64,000 nucleotides of DNA from Azospirillum brasilense (lineage in GTDB: Bacteria > Pseudomonadota > Alphaproteobacteria > Azospirillales > Azospirillaceae). The stretch lies in contig NZ_QOKV01000005.1 in NCBI RefSeq assembly GCF_008365405.1, forward strand, positions 62,001-126,000, in the 5' to 3' direction. The position numbers and the translations under genes are program-made. This document shows positions 8,701 to 17,712 of this stretch, piece by piece. Position 1 is the first letter of the stretch. Each line of letters begins with the position of its first letter. The notes under the pieces are model-generated. The model searched no databases. It was not told where the DNA came from and saw only the letters and a list, made by a program, of their open reading frames with translations.

Positions 8701-9519
8701 TCACTTGTTTTGAACGGGACGCTCGGCGCGCCATTGGGCGTTCCGATTGGCCACCGCCTTGCGCTCCTCGTCGGTCATCCGTTCCTCGAGCGCGCCCAGG
8801 ATGTCGAAAATCCTGGCTTTGAGCGCCTTGTCGCCCCGGGCCGCCGCCCGGGTGAACCACAGATGCGCTTCCACGGTGTCCCGCGGCACGCCCTCGCCTT
8901 CCAGATACAGTTCGGCCAGGTTGAAGGCGGCCGAAGGGACTCCACGCTCCGCCGCCCGCCGGTACAGCCGGGCCGCCTCTGGAACGTCCCGGCCACCCCC
9001 CGTGCCCCACCGCAGCAGGTTCGCCAAGTTGTTTTGGGCGAACGGATGGTCCTGCTCCGCGGCCTTCCGGTACCAGGAGCGCGCCAGCGCGAGATCCTGG
9101 CGCGCCGCGTGCCCTTCCTCGAGCAGCAGCGCCACACTGTACTGGGCCTTTGCGTAGCCCTTCTCCGCCGCCTGGAGGAGGAGCGCGAAACCCTTTCTCT
9201 CGTCATGAAACCGGCTCGCCCGGTCGAGGTGCATCTGACCAAGGTTGTTCAGGGCCTCAATGTGGCCGCCCTCAGCCGCCCGCATGAACCGTCGGAACGC
9301 CTCGGCGTCATCGGCGCGAGCGCCTTTCCCAAGATAGTGCGCGAGGCCGCAGCGGAACTCGTCCTCGACGGTCGGGACTGGATTGGCGCAGGCCGCCGCG
9401 AGGGCGTGTGCATCGAGCCCCTGGGCACCGGCCGCGCCTGCTATCGCCAGCGCCGTCCCTGCGGCTGCGATCTTCGCCAGCCAAGCCCCGTACCCCACGT
9501 CCACCCCCCTCATACCCAT
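8701..9519 (-). CDS. Sel1-repeat (TPR-like) exported protein
   Basis: A 272-residue protein with a signal sequence (ending ...AGAAGAQG) and about five Sel1-like repeats, for example EALNNLGQMHLDRAS, AKAQYSVALLLEEGHAA, PFAQNNLANLLRWGTG and SAAFNLAELYLEGEGV. Sel1 repeats form alpha-solenoids that scaffold protein contacts. AGGGAG precedes the ATG at 9519; a second in-frame ATG lies at 9513. A basic C terminus follows. No specific partner can be named. Confidence 0.82.
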   Translation of the reverse strand: MGMRGVDVGYGAWLAKIAAAGTALAIAGAAGAQGLDAHALAAACANPVPTVEDEFRCGLAHYLGKGARADDAEAFRRFMRAAEGGHIEALNNLGQMHLDRASRFHDERKGFALLLQAAEKGYAKAQYSVALLLEEGHAARQDLALARSWYRKAAEQDHPFAQNNLANLLRWGTGGGRDVPEAARLYRRAAERGVPSAAFNLAELYLEGEGVPRDTVEAHLWFTRAAARGDKALKARIFDILGALEERMTDEERKAVANRNAQWRAERPVQNK

Positions 9520-9577
9520 GCCGCACTCCCTGCCCAGGTCGGCCCAGGATAGTTGACAAACGCCGGATAACCAAATA

Positions 9578-9603
9578 ATCAAATGACTGTTAGAGCATTT
9601 GAT
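9578..9603. promoter_or_regulatory. Inverted-repeat operator for the ArsR regulator
   Basis: ATCAAATG (9578-9585), a 10-bp spacer and CATTTGAT (9596-9603) form a perfect 8-bp inverted repeat immediately upstream of the ArsR-family start codon. This is the position and symmetry expected for an ArsR/SmtB-type autoregulatory site. Confidence 0.65.
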
Positions 9604-9611
9604 GGTGCGTG

Positions 9612-9941
9612 ATGGCCGACCTGAGGCTGGACGAGGAGCGGGCGATCGAGCTCGCCGAGATTTTCCGGATGCTGGGTGACCCGAACCGCCTGCGCATCGC
9701 GGTGGCCTGTTTGGGTGAGCCGCTGTGCGTTGGCGATGTCGCCGAGCGCGTGGGCCTGTCGACCGCGCTGGTCAGCCACCACCTGCGCGTGCTCCGCGCC
9801 GCCCGGTTCCTGGTGGCCCGCAAGCGCGGCAAGCAGGTCTTCTACGTCGCCACCGATGAGCGCGTCCGTTGCATCCTGGAGGACATGGTCGAGCACGTCG
9901 TGGAACCCGCCGCGGACCCGGAGGAGGAGAACAATGGATGA
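9612..9941 (+). CDS. ArsR/SmtB-family metal-responsive repressor, copy 1
   Basis: A 109-residue winged-helix protein: CVGDVAERVGLSTALVSHHLRVLRAAR is the recognition region, followed by a beta-wing (RKRGKQVFYVA) and a C-terminal helix with ED..H..EP residues suited to an alpha5-type Zn/Cd site. Family members repress metal efflux genes until metal binds. Its 3' end overlaps the start of a decayed CDF transporter. A second copy at 11686-12033 is nearly identical through the DNA-binding domain, so the pair arose by duplication. Confidence 0.88.
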   Translation: MADLRLDEERAIELAEIFRMLGDPNRLRIAVACLGEPLCVGDVAERVGLSTALVSHHLRVLRAARFLVARKRGKQVFYVATDERVRCILEDMVEHVVEPAADPEEENNG

Positions 9942-10541
9942 GCGCCAGGAAGCCGCCCGCGGCGCTGACGACGATGACGATCGCGTCCAGGACTACGGCC
10001 ATGTCACCTCGGGCTACCGCCGTATGTTGTGGGCCATCATGCCGCTCGATGTCGACCACGACCTTACCACGGTCGTGGCTGATCTCGTATCCGGCTTCCA
10101 GGCACTCATAGAGCACTCCCTCGGCTTCCTCGGCGACGGTACCATCACCCTGCTCGAGCTTGCTGGCGATTGCCTGGAGTCTGGTGTGGCGCGCGCGGGT
10201 GGCGCTCCGTCAAGGCCCGTTCCTGGCCGGACTCGGCGTCGGTGTGGTGGCATCCTCGATCTGCCGGGTTCTGGTACCGTACCGGATCAAGGCCAGGATC
10301 ACGGGCCTGTTCAGCGCATTGGCGCTCGTCATCATTGTCGTCTCGACGCCGATCCTTCGCAGCAAGGACGACGCCAACGCTCAGGCGGTCTGACTGTTCT
10401 CGTGCAACAACGCACTCGGCTGCGTCTCAGTCATCATCGCAGCCGGGCTCGATGTCTGCACCGGCGCGACGTGGCGAGATCTTGTCAACGCAATCGCCAT
10501 TGTGGAGCAATTCCTTCAATCCTCGACCTCCATCGTTTGAC
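9934..10541 (+). pseudogene. Decayed CDF cation transporter, copy 1
   Basis: This is a degraded duplicate of the intact CDF gene at 12026-12688. The first 70 residues align in frame (MDERQ...DYGHVTSGYRRMLW), but key residues have drifted: the ADSLDF motif is now EHSLGF. A frameshift near 10170 and later stops (such as TGA at 10391) destroy the rest, though similarity continues to SSTSIV near 10540. It still overlaps the stop of the ArsR copy, as the intact pair does. Confidence 0.85.
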
Positions 10542-10680
10542 GCCCCGGCTTGGACCTCCGTGCACCAAAAGGTGTCATTTCAGCCCGAAGCTGATCCTGC
10601 TTCACGGCTTAACTAGACAATTCACTGAACTCCAAGGGGGCACGGAGGATGGAAAATGGAGAGCCGTCGCAACGCATATA

Positions 10681-10983
10681 ATGTTTAGGCCGGTGCTAGT
10701 CCTCACTAAGATTCATGGCTTGGTCTGCGCGATCGAGACCCGCGAAGACAAGGTCGCACTTAGTTCTCCGGGCGGTAGTGAGGACACGTTTTCCTTCGAT
10801 GCCAAGACGGTGGTCTTGACTGCGCCGCCCAAAGGGCCTCGGCAGGTGACCGACGAGATCAGAAAGCACGGTTCAATGCGGGGAATCGGTGCAGAGGGCC
10901 ACTCCGACGTGAGCCCGAACCGAATTCTGTGCCACGACGGACCGCGACGAATACAGGTTCTGCCGAAGACGCTGTTCCCTTGA
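10681..10983 (+). CDS. Hypothetical protein
   Basis: A 100-residue reading frame starting MFRPVLVLTKIHGLVCAIET, with a TVVLTAPPKG segment and a basic C terminus. I do not recognise the family. No convincing ribosome-binding site is visible, and it lies between a decayed CDF gene and a cytochrome c gene, so it may be the remains of a longer gene. The 140 bp before it (10542-10680) hold nothing I can identify. Confidence 0.35.
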   Translation: MFRPVLVLTKIHGLVCAIETREDKVALSSPGGSEDTFSFDAKTVVLTAPPKGPRQVTDEIRKHGSMRGIGAEGHSDVSPNRILCHDGPRRIQVLPKTLFP

Positions 10984-11005
10984 AGAGCACATATGGGAGA
11001 GGACA

Positions 11006-11548
11006 ATGCTTTCACTAGTGAAGGTAGCGATCGTGCTTGTAATAGCGGCTGCCGGTGGCGGCGCAGTCCTGGCGCAGACGGGGCGTTCGGACATGCCTTG
11101 GATGATGAGGCCAGGTTTTATGGACAACTGCATGGAGTCAGGAATGATGGGACGTCGCGGCGGCGGGCACTTCATGCAACGCCATATGACCTACATGCAA
11201 GGGGGGCTGCCGCCACTCTACGCCAATCTTGTCAACCCCTTGCAGCCAACACCCGCGGTCTTGTCACGCGGCGCAGAACTGTACGGTACCTACTGCGCTT
11301 CCTGTCACGGTTCCGAAGGGCGTGGGGATGGCAGCGCGGGGCAGAGCCTGCGCCCCCGGCCCGCCGACATCGCAGCTTCCGCACAGATGCCAATGGGCGA
11401 CAACTTTCTCTTCTGGACGATCGCGGAGGGCGGACAGCCCTTTGGCACGGCCATGCCCGGATTCCGCGATTCCCTCAATCCTGACGAGATCTGGGCCATT
11501 GTCACCTACTTGCGTGCAGGCCTACCGTCAGGACGCCAACTCCAGTAG
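11006..11548 (+). CDS. Exported c-type cytochrome
   Basis: A 180-residue protein with a signal peptide (ending VLAQ), a Met-rich linker (MPWMMRPGFMDN, GMMGRRGGG) and one class I cytochrome c domain. The heme site is CASCH (Cys97, Cys100, His101) and the axial Met lies in AMPGF. GGAGAGGACA precedes the ATG. Periplasmic electron carrier; the Met-rich linker could bind Cu(I). It lies between the two copies of the arsR-CDF pair and may have been captured when that segment duplicated. Confidence 0.85.
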   Translation: MLSLVKVAIVLVIAAAGGGAVLAQTGRSDMPWMMRPGFMDNCMESGMMGRRGGGHFMQRHMTYMQGGLPPLYANLVNPLQPTPAVLSRGAELYGTYCASCHGSEGRGDGSAGQSLRPRPADIAASAQMPMGDNFLFWTIAEGGQPFGTAMPGFRDSLNPDEIWAIVTYLRAGLPSGRQLQ

Positions 11549-11685
11549 ATCTCAAGGGGTGCGGGACCACAGTCACGCCGACAAAGTAGGCTCATGGAAG
11601 TGCCATCAAGCAAACCGGGCCGGGAGCGATGGCTGGCACGCCGGGCGGGCAGAACCAAATATTCAAGAAGATGTCGATCCACTTT

Positions 11686-12033
11686 ATGGTTGAATGGCAT
11701 GACGTGCCAAGCCTGAGACTGGGCGAGGATCGGGCGATCGCGCTCGCCGAGATTTTCCAGATGCTGGGTAGCCCGAACCGCCTGCGCGTCGCGGTGGCCT
11801 GTTTGAGTGTGACACTGTGCGTTGGCGATGTTGCCGAGCGCGTGGGCCTGTCGACCGCGCTGGTCAGCCACCACCTGCGCGTGCTCCGTGCCGCCCGGTT
11901 CCTGGTGGCCCGCAAGCGCGGCAAGCAGGTCTTCTACGTCGCCACCGATGACCGCGTGCGCTGCATCATCACAGACATGGTGGAGCACGTCATCGAACCC
12001 CCCGCGGACCCGGAGGAGGAGAACAATGGATGA
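11686..12033 (+). CDS. ArsR/SmtB-family metal-responsive repressor, copy 2
   Basis: About 115 residues, nearly identical to copy 1 from LAEIF onward, with the same recognition helix (STALVSHHLRVLRAAR) and C-terminal ...EPPADPEEENNG tail. The start is uncertain: ATG 11686 is chosen, with ATG 11671 and GTG/ATG further upstream possible. ATTCAA and TTGAAT half-sites flank the start region and may form the operator. Its last 8 bases overlap the intact CDF gene, so repressor and transporter are co-translated. Confidence 0.86.
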   Translation: MVEWHDVPSLRLGEDRAIALAEIFQMLGSPNRLRVAVACLSVTLCVGDVAERVGLSTALVSHHLRVLRAARFLVARKRGKQVFYVATDDRVRCIITDMVEHVIEPPADPEEENNG

Positions 12034-12688
12034 GCGCCAAGTGGTCAGCGGCGGCGCCGATGACGCTGATGACGACCGCATCCAGGACTACAGCCACGTA
12101 ACCCCAGGCTATCGCCGAGCGCTGTGGACTGTCGTGCTGCTCAACGTCGGCTATGGCGCCGTCGAGATCGTCGCCGGGCTGATGTCCGGCTCCCAGGCGC
12201 TTATGGCGGACTCCCTCGACTTCCTTGGTGACGGCACGATCACCCTGATGGGCCTGATCGCCATCGGCTGGAGCTTGGCGTGGCGCGCGCGGGCGGCCCT
12301 CCTTCAGGGCCTCTTCCTTGGTGCCCTCGGCGTCGGCGTGGTCGCGTCCTCGATCTACCGGGTGTTCGTGCTGTACCAGCCCGAGGCCGGGACCATGGGG
12401 CTGTTCGGTGGGATCGCGCTCGCCATCAACGTCATCTCGGCATTGGTCCTGCTGCCCCACCGCAAGGGGGACGCCAATGTGCGCGCGGTCTGGCTGTTCT
12501 CGCGCAACGACGCGCTCGGCAACGTGGCCGTCATCGCCGCCGCGGGCCTCGTCGCCTGGACGGGCACGCGCTGGCCGGACCTCGCCGTCGCGGTCGTCGT
12601 CGCGGGGCTGTTCCTGCAATCCTCGGTTTCTATCGTCCGACACGCGCGCTCGGACCTGCATCAGGCCAAGGCTGCCGCCTCGCCCTGA
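12026..12688 (+). CDS. CDF-type cation transporter, short form, copy 2
   Basis: A 220-residue membrane protein with about five or six hydrophobic helices. The TM2 motif ADSLDFLGDG supplies the Asp residues of the transport site, and SRNDALGN corresponds to the TM5 motif. It ends after the transmembrane domain, so the usual C-terminal cytoplasmic domain of full CDF proteins is missing. CDF proteins export Zn/Cd/Co by proton antiport. It overlaps ArsR copy 2 and precedes the P1B ATPase by 68 bp, probably one transcription unit. Confidence 0.88.
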   Translation: MDERQVVSGGADDADDDRIQDYSHVTPGYRRALWTVVLLNVGYGAVEIVAGLMSGSQALMADSLDFLGDGTITLMGLIAIGWSLAWRARAALLQGLFLGALGVGVVASSIYRVFVLYQPEAGTMGLFGGIALAINVISALVLLPHRKGDANVRAVWLFSRNDALGNVAVIAAAGLVAWTGTRWPDLAVAVVVAGLFLQSSVSIVRHARSDLHQAKAAASP

Positions 12689-12756
12689 CCTGCGCCACCC
12701 CGAACCCATAACCGGCCGCGTCGCCGGATGCCGCGAAGACACGGCGGAGAAGTGCA

Positions 12757-15700
12757 ATGGACAATTATCGTGAACCCACCACCCGCCTACCCGGACCCGA
12801 GCCGCTGCGCTTCAAGGTCCAGGGGTTGGATTGCCAGAACGAGGTGCGCGCCTTGAAGGCCGCGGTCGGTCCGCTCGTCGGCGGCGAGGGCAAGCTCACC
12901 TTCGACACCAAGGCCGGGATGATGGCGGTGGTGCCCCAGGACCGCGCTGCTCCCGAGGAGATCGAGCGCGCCGTCGCCACGACCGGCATGCGCGCCAGCC
13001 TGTGGCGTGATGAGCCTGTCGAACTCGCCTTCAAGGTCCGCGGCCTGGATTGCCAGAACGAGGTCCGCGCGCTCAAGGCCGCCGTCGGCCCTGTCGTGGG
13101 CGGGGAGGAGCGGCTGAGCTTCGACACCAAGGCCGGAAAAATGATCGTGAAGGCCCTCGCGCCCGTGGCCACGGACGAGATCCGCAGCGCCGTCGCGACC
13201 ACCGGCATGCAGGCCGAGCTTTGGCCTGAATCGGATAGTGCGGCACCCGTGGCACCGGCCGCGAGCGGCATCTCCTGCACTGGGGCTGCCTGCTGTGACA
13301 CCGACGAGCGCCCCTCCGGTTCCCTCATCTTCAGCGTCCAGGGACTGGACTGTCAGAACGAGGTCCGCGCCCTGAAGGGCGCCATCGGCCCGCTGGTCGG
13401 TGAGGATAAGCTGTCCTTCGACACCAAGGCCGGGACCATGACGGTGGCGCCCGGGAACACTGCCTCGGTGGAGGACATCGAGCGGGCGGTCAGCACGACC
13501 GGCATGCGGGCAAGCCTCCGGAGCGAGGCCCCCATTGCTCTTCGCTTCAAGGTCCGCGGGCTCGACTGCCAGAACGAAGTCCGCGCCCTGAAGGCTGCCG
13601 TTGGTCCGGTCGTCGGTGGCGAGGACAGGCTCGCCTTCGACACCAAGGCGGGGACGATGACCGTCGCGGCCCCCGTGCCCGCCGACGCGGTCCGCCGAGC
13701 CGTGGCGACCACCGGCATGCAGGCCGAGCTCTGGGCCGAGGGTGACGTACCGCCGACGGCGCCGACCGGTGACACCTGCGGCATGTCGTGCGGCGCATCA
13801 GCACTGACCACGCCTGTTCCGGTCCAACTGCCGGGTCAGACGGTGCTGCGCATCCATGGCATGGACTGCGGCGAGGAGGTGGCCGCGCTGAAGCGCGAGG
13901 TCGGCCCCGTGGTCGGCGGTGAGGACAAGCTCGCCTTCGACCTCATCAACGGCCGCATGTCGATCTCCGGCGACCCGGACCCAGCGACGCTGGAGCGGGT
14001 CACCAAGGCCGTGGCCCGGACCGGCATGCAGGCGGAGGTCTGGCAGGAAGGCGCGACGACCGAGGCGACCGAGGCGGAGGAGCGTCGTCGGCGCCTCCAG
14101 ACCGCCCTCACGACGGCCAGCGGCGTCCTCGCCGCCGTCGGCTTCGGGCTGCACGCCTGGCTCGGCGGCGGTGCCGCGGCCGCCTTCATGGGCGAGGCCG
14201 AAGCGCCCTGGGTTTCGATCCTCGCCTACGCCGTCTCGATCCTCTGCGCGGTCCGCTACGTCGCGCCCAAGGCGTGGCTCGCGGCCCGGCGGCTGCGGCC
14301 GGACATGAACCTGCTGATGGTCGTCGCCGTCACCGGCGCCGTGCTGATCGGCGAGTGGTTTGAGGCGGCCACGGTGTCGTTCTTCTTCGCCCTTGCCCTG
14401 GCGCTCGAGGCGTGGAGCCTGGGACGGGCGCGCCGGGCGGTCGCCGCCCTCATGGAGCTCGCGCCGCCCACGGCTCGCGTGCGCTTCCCGGACGGCACCG
14501 AACGCGAGGTGCCCGCGGGCGAGGTCGCCGTCGGGGCGCATATCGTCGTCCGCCCCGGCGACAAGCTGCCGCTCGACGGCCGCGTCGCGGCGGGTACCAG
14601 CGACATCAACCAGGCCCCCATCACCGGCGAGAGCGCGCCGGTGGCGGTGGCGCCGGGCTCCGAGGTCTTCGCCGGAACCATCAATGGCGCGGGCGCGCTT
14701 GAGATCGAGACGACCAAGGCCGCCCAGGACACCACACTCGCCCAGATCATCCGCATGGTCGGCTCGGCCCAGAGCCGCCGCGCGCCCACCGAGGCGTGGG
14801 TCGAGCGGTTCGCCCGAATCTACACACCCGTGGTCATGGCACTGGCCATCGCCGTCTTCCTGCTGCCGCCACTCCTGCTCGGGGGCGACTGGCAGACATG
14901 GTTCTATCGCGCGCTGGTGCTGCTGGTCATCGCCTGCCCGTGCGCCCTGGTCATCTCGACACCCGTCAGCATCGTCGCTGCGCTGACTGGCGCGGCCCGG
15001 ATGGGCGTGCTGGTCAAGGGCGGCGTCTATCTCGAGGCGCCCGCCCACCTCAAGGCCGTGGCCATGGACAAGACCGGCACGCTGACTGAGGGGCGCCCGC
15101 GGGTCGCCGATGTCGTTTCACTCACCGGACGCTCCGAGGGCGAGCTCATTACCCTGGCCGCGGCCCTCGAGGCGCGCAGCGAGCACCCGCTTGCCCGGGC
15201 CATCCTGGAGAATGCGAAGGAACGGGGCGTGTCGCCGGTTCCCGCCGAGGACGTCCAAGCGGTGCCCGGCAAGGGCGTGACCGGCCGGGTGGATGGCCGC
15301 GCCGTGTGGTTGGGTTCACGCCGCTACATGGAGGAGCGCGGCCTCGCCACCCCGGAGGCGCTGCGGCGCGCCGACGGGTTGGCGGCGGCCGGGCGCACCC
15401 TGGTCGCCGTTGGCGACGAGGGCGGCGTGTGGGGGCTGGTCGCCGTCGCCGACACCGTCCGACCCGCCGCCCGCGCCGTGGTGGCGGCGCTGCACGCGGC
15501 GGGCATCGAGCGTGTGGTCATGCTGACCGGCGACAACCGCGCCACCGCCGAGGCGATCGCCCGCGAGACCGGCGTCGACGAGGTGCACGCCGAGCTCCTC
15601 CCGGCCGACAAGGTGGCCGCGGTCGAGGACCTCGTCGCAAAGCATGGGGCAGTCGCCATGGTCGGCGACGGCGTCAACGACGCCCCGGCCATGGCCCGAG

Positions 15701-15999
15701 CCAACCTCGGCATCGCCATGGGGGCGGTCGGCACCGACGCGGCGATCGAGACGGCGGACATCGCGCTGATGTCGGATGACCTCTCCAAGCTGCCCTGGCT
15801 GGTCCGGCACTCGCGGGGGACGCTCGGCGTCATCCGCCAGAACATCGGTTTCTCGATCGTCGTGAAGCTGGTGTTCGTGGTTCTGACCTTCGTTGGGATG
15901 GCCTCGCTTTGGGGTGCGATCGCCGCTGACGTCGGTGCCTCGCTGCTCGTGGTGCTGAACGGGCTGCGGCTGCTGAAAGCGCAGGCATCGGCCGCATAG
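12757..15999 (+). CDS. P1B-type Zn/Cd/Pb ATPase with five N-terminal DCxxE metal-binding-like domains (PbrA/ZntA-like)
   Basis: A 1,080-residue ATPase, about 300 longer than usual. Residues 17-430 hold five ferredoxin-like (HMA) repeats with DCQNE or DCGEE in place of GMxCxxC, at Cys26, 99, 199, 271 and 371. Cys-rich linkers (ISCTGAACC; TCGMSC) follow repeats 2 and 4. The catalytic core has the A-domain TGES, CPC at 727-729, the phosphorylation motif DKTGTLTE at Asp771, and [11 protein letters not shown] followed by a C-terminal K in TM7-8 fits Zn/Cd/Pb specificity. It extrudes divalent soft metals. UppP and LspA follow in the order of the pbrA-pbrB-pbrC lead-resistance genes. A GGCGGAGAAG site precedes the ATG. 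Confidence 0.93.
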   Translation: MDNYREPTTRLPGPEPLRFKVQGLDCQNEVRALKAAVGPLVGGEGKLTFDTKAGMMAVVPQDRAAPEEIERAVATTGMRASLWRDEPVELAFKVRGLDCQNEVRALKAAVGPVVGGEERLSFDTKAGKMIVKALAPVATDEIRSAVATTGMQAELWPESDSAAPVAPAASGISCTGAACCDTDERPSGSLIFSVQGLDCQNEVRALKGAIGPLVGEDKLSFDTKAGTMTVAPGNTASVEDIERAVSTTGMRASLRSEAPIALRFKVRGLDCQNEVRALKAAVGPVVGGEDRLAFDTKAGTMTVAAPVPADAVRRAVATTGMQAELWAEGDVPPTAPTGDTCGMSCGASALTTPVPVQLPGQTVLRIHGMDCGEEVAALKREVGPVVGGEDKLAFDLINGRMSISGDPDPATLERVTKAVARTGMQAEVWQEGATTEATEAEERRRRLQTALTTASGVLAAVGFGLHAWLGGGAAAAFMGEAEAPWVSILAYAVSILCAVRYVAPKAWLAARRLRPDMNLLMVVAVTGAVLIGEWFEAATVSFFFALALALEAWSLGRARRAVAALMELAPPTARVRFPDGTEREVPAGEVAVGAHIVVRPGDKLPLDGRVAAGTSDINQAPITGESAPVAVAPGSEVFAGTINGAGALEIETTKAAQDTTLAQIIRMVGSAQSRRAPTEAWVERFARIYTPVVMALAIAVFLLPPLLLGGDWQTWFYRALVLLVIACPCALVISTPVSIVAALTGAARMGVLVKGGVYLEAPAHLKAVAMDKTGTLTEGRPRVADVVSLTGRSEGELITLAAALEARSEHPLARAILENAKERGVSPVPAEDVQAVPGKGVTGRVDGRAVWLGSRRYMEERGLATPEALRRADGLAAAGRTLVAVGDEGGVWGLVAVADTVRPAARAVVAALHAAGIERVVMLTGDNRATAEAIARETGVDEVHAELLPADKVAAVEDLVAKHGAVAMVGDGVNDAPAMARANLGIAMGAVGTDAAIETADIALMSDDLSKLPWLVRHSRGTLGVIRQNIGFSIVVKLVFVVLTFVGMASLWGAIAADVGASLLVVLNGLRLLKAQASAA
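12805..14060 (+). repeat. Five tandem HMA-like coding repeats, in two duplicated pairs plus one
   Basis: The DCxxE cysteines recur at spacings of 73, 100, 72 and 100 residues, so repeats 1-2 and 3-4 form two equivalent units of about 172 residues, each with a Cys-containing linker, followed by the more diverged repeat 5 (DCGEE). Each repeat ends with an ...TTGMxAxL or RTGMQAEVW segment. Strong DNA similarity between units, for example around GGTCCGCG and GACACCAAGGC, points to recent internal duplication. Confidence 0.85.
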
Positions 16000-16161
16000 C
16001 GTTGCATGCATCGCCGTGCCCGCCAAGCCAACGGAGGGCGGGTACGGCGGACGTGAAACCGGCCGGGGCTCGGCAGCGATCCCCGCCCCTGAGAGGCCAG
16101 GCAACCGTCGGCATCACCTGATCACGCCGGACCCTCACCGGCCATCACAACGGAGCAGAGC

Positions 16162-16974
16162 GTGAGCGAAACCTACCTGCTGGCGGCGCTGCTGGGCGTT
16201 GTCGAAGGCTTGACGGAATTCATCCCTGTCTCCTCCACGGGCCATCTCATTCTGCTCGTCGACCTCATCGGTTTCCGCGGACCGCCCGGCAAGGTGTTCG
16301 AGATCGTCATCCAACTCGGGGCGATCCTCGCCGTGTGCTGGATCTATCGGGCCAAGCTCCTTCATGTGGCCGCGGGCCTGCCCGCGGGCCTGCCACGTGA
16401 CTCGTCCGCCCGGCACTTCGCCATCGTCGTCCTGATGGCGTTCCTCCCGGCGGCGCTGGTCGGCGCCCTGGCCCACGGCTTCATCAAGAGCGTGCTGTTT
16501 TCCCCCTACATCGTTTCGGCGAGCCTGATCCTGGGTGGCCTTGCGATCCTCGCGATCGAGCGCGCCATACCTGTGCCGCGGGTGCGCGACATCAATGGGA
16601 TCGGCCCTAGGACCGCGCTAATGATCGGCGCTTGCCAAACCCTGGCGATGGGCCCGGGTGTCTCACGCTCGGGCGCCACCGTCATGGGGGCGTTGCTGCT
16701 GCGCGTCGACCGCAAGACAGCAGCCGAGTTCTCGTTCTTCCTGGCAATCCCGACCATGCTCGGCGCAACCGCCGTCGATTTCTACAAGAACCCAGGTGTG
16801 CTCAACTCCGGAGACGCGCTCGTGATTGCCGTCGGTTTCGGCGCGGCGTTCCTGGCGGCTCTTGTGGTCGTGCGCGCCGTCGTAGCGTTCGTCGGCCGCC
16901 ACGGCTTCACGCCGTTCGTCTGGTACCGCATCGCCGTGGGCATGACCATGCTGGCGTTCCTCGTGGCACGGTGA
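16162..16974 (+). CDS. uppP: Undecaprenyl-diphosphatase UppP (PbrB-like)
   Basis: A 270-residue polytopic membrane protein with both UppP/BacA signatures: EGLTEFIPVSSTGHL near the N terminus and GVSRSGAT in the middle, plus eight hydrophobic segments. It dephosphorylates undecaprenyl diphosphate at the outer face of the inner membrane. In pbr lead-resistance operons a UppP homologue (PbrB) follows the ATPase and supplies phosphate that sequesters exported Pb(II); the order here is the same, so that role is likely. The start is GTG 16162, after GGAGCAGAGC. Confidence 0.93.
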   Translation: MSETYLLAALLGVVEGLTEFIPVSSTGHLILLVDLIGFRGPPGKVFEIVIQLGAILAVCWIYRAKLLHVAAGLPAGLPRDSSARHFAIVVLMAFLPAALVGALAHGFIKSVLFSPYIVSASLILGGLAILAIERAIPVPRVRDINGIGPRTALMIGACQTLAMGPGVSRSGATVMGALLLRVDRKTAAEFSFFLAIPTMLGATAVDFYKNPGVLNSGDALVIAVGFGAAFLAALVVVRAVVAFVGRHGFTPFVWYRIAVGMTMLAFLVAR

Positions 16975-17081
16975 CCGGGTGTGCTCCAGCAGAGCCTCAC
17001 ACCGTCTTCACCCTCGACCGGGCGGAACCGGCCGCCAGACTTGGTCATCTCACACCTCCGACGTTGAATGAGAATACCGCC

Positions 17082-17630
17082 ATGACAACGCAAGCTGCTG
17101 GCCACCACCCCAAAGCGCCCACGCGCCAGCGAACACTCGGCACCGCACTTTTCACGGCCAGCCTCGCCTCTGCCGTCGACCAGGCGTCCAAATGGGCGAT
17201 CCTCGAACACGTCATGAATCCCCCGCGCCTCATCGAGGTGACACCGTTCTTCAACCTGACGCTTGGCTTCAACCGCGGCGTCAGCTTCGGGTTGCTGGGC
17301 GACGGGACCGCAGGGCCCTGGTTGCTCAGCGGTCTGGCGCTGGCGATCGTCATCGGCTTGGCCATGTGGGCGCGGCGCACTGACAGCCGGATCGAGGCCG
17401 GTGCCATCGGCGCCATCATGGGGGGCGCCATCGGCAACGTCGTCGACCGCGTTCGCCAGGGTGCGGTGACCGACTTCCTGGACCTGCACGCCTTCGGGTG
17501 GCACTGGCCTGCCTTCAATCTGGCCGACGTCGCCATCGTTTGCGGCGTCGGGGTGCTGCTGATGCTCTCATGGTTCGGCAAGGACAGCGAAGATCCTGCA
17601 CTCGTGGAACATCCGTCGCCCCGACGGTGA
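17082..17630 (+). CDS. lspA: Lipoprotein signal peptidase LspA (PbrC-like)
   Basis: A 182-residue protein with four transmembrane segments and the aspartyl-protease residues of signal peptidase II: Asp122 in GNVVDR and Asp149 in FNLADV; NRGVSFG is also conserved. It cleaves lipoprotein signal peptides after lipidation. In pbr operons the third gene (PbrC) is an LspA homologue. The start at ATG 17082 lacks a strong ribosome site. It lies 107 bp after uppP on the same strand. Confidence 0.92.
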   Translation: MTTQAAGHHPKAPTRQRTLGTALFTASLASAVDQASKWAILEHVMNPPRLIEVTPFFNLTLGFNRGVSFGLLGDGTAGPWLLSGLALAIVIGLAMWARRTDSRIEAGAIGAIMGGAIGNVVDRVRQGAVTDFLDLHAFGWHWPAFNLADVAIVCGVGVLLMLSWFGKDSEDPALVEHPSPRR

Positions 17631-17712
17631 GCGGTCGGACGGCATGGACGTGGGAAGGGCTCCAGATAGGAGCGGACTCACGCGGGGACTCCTAGCGCTG
17701 ATTGCTGTCATC

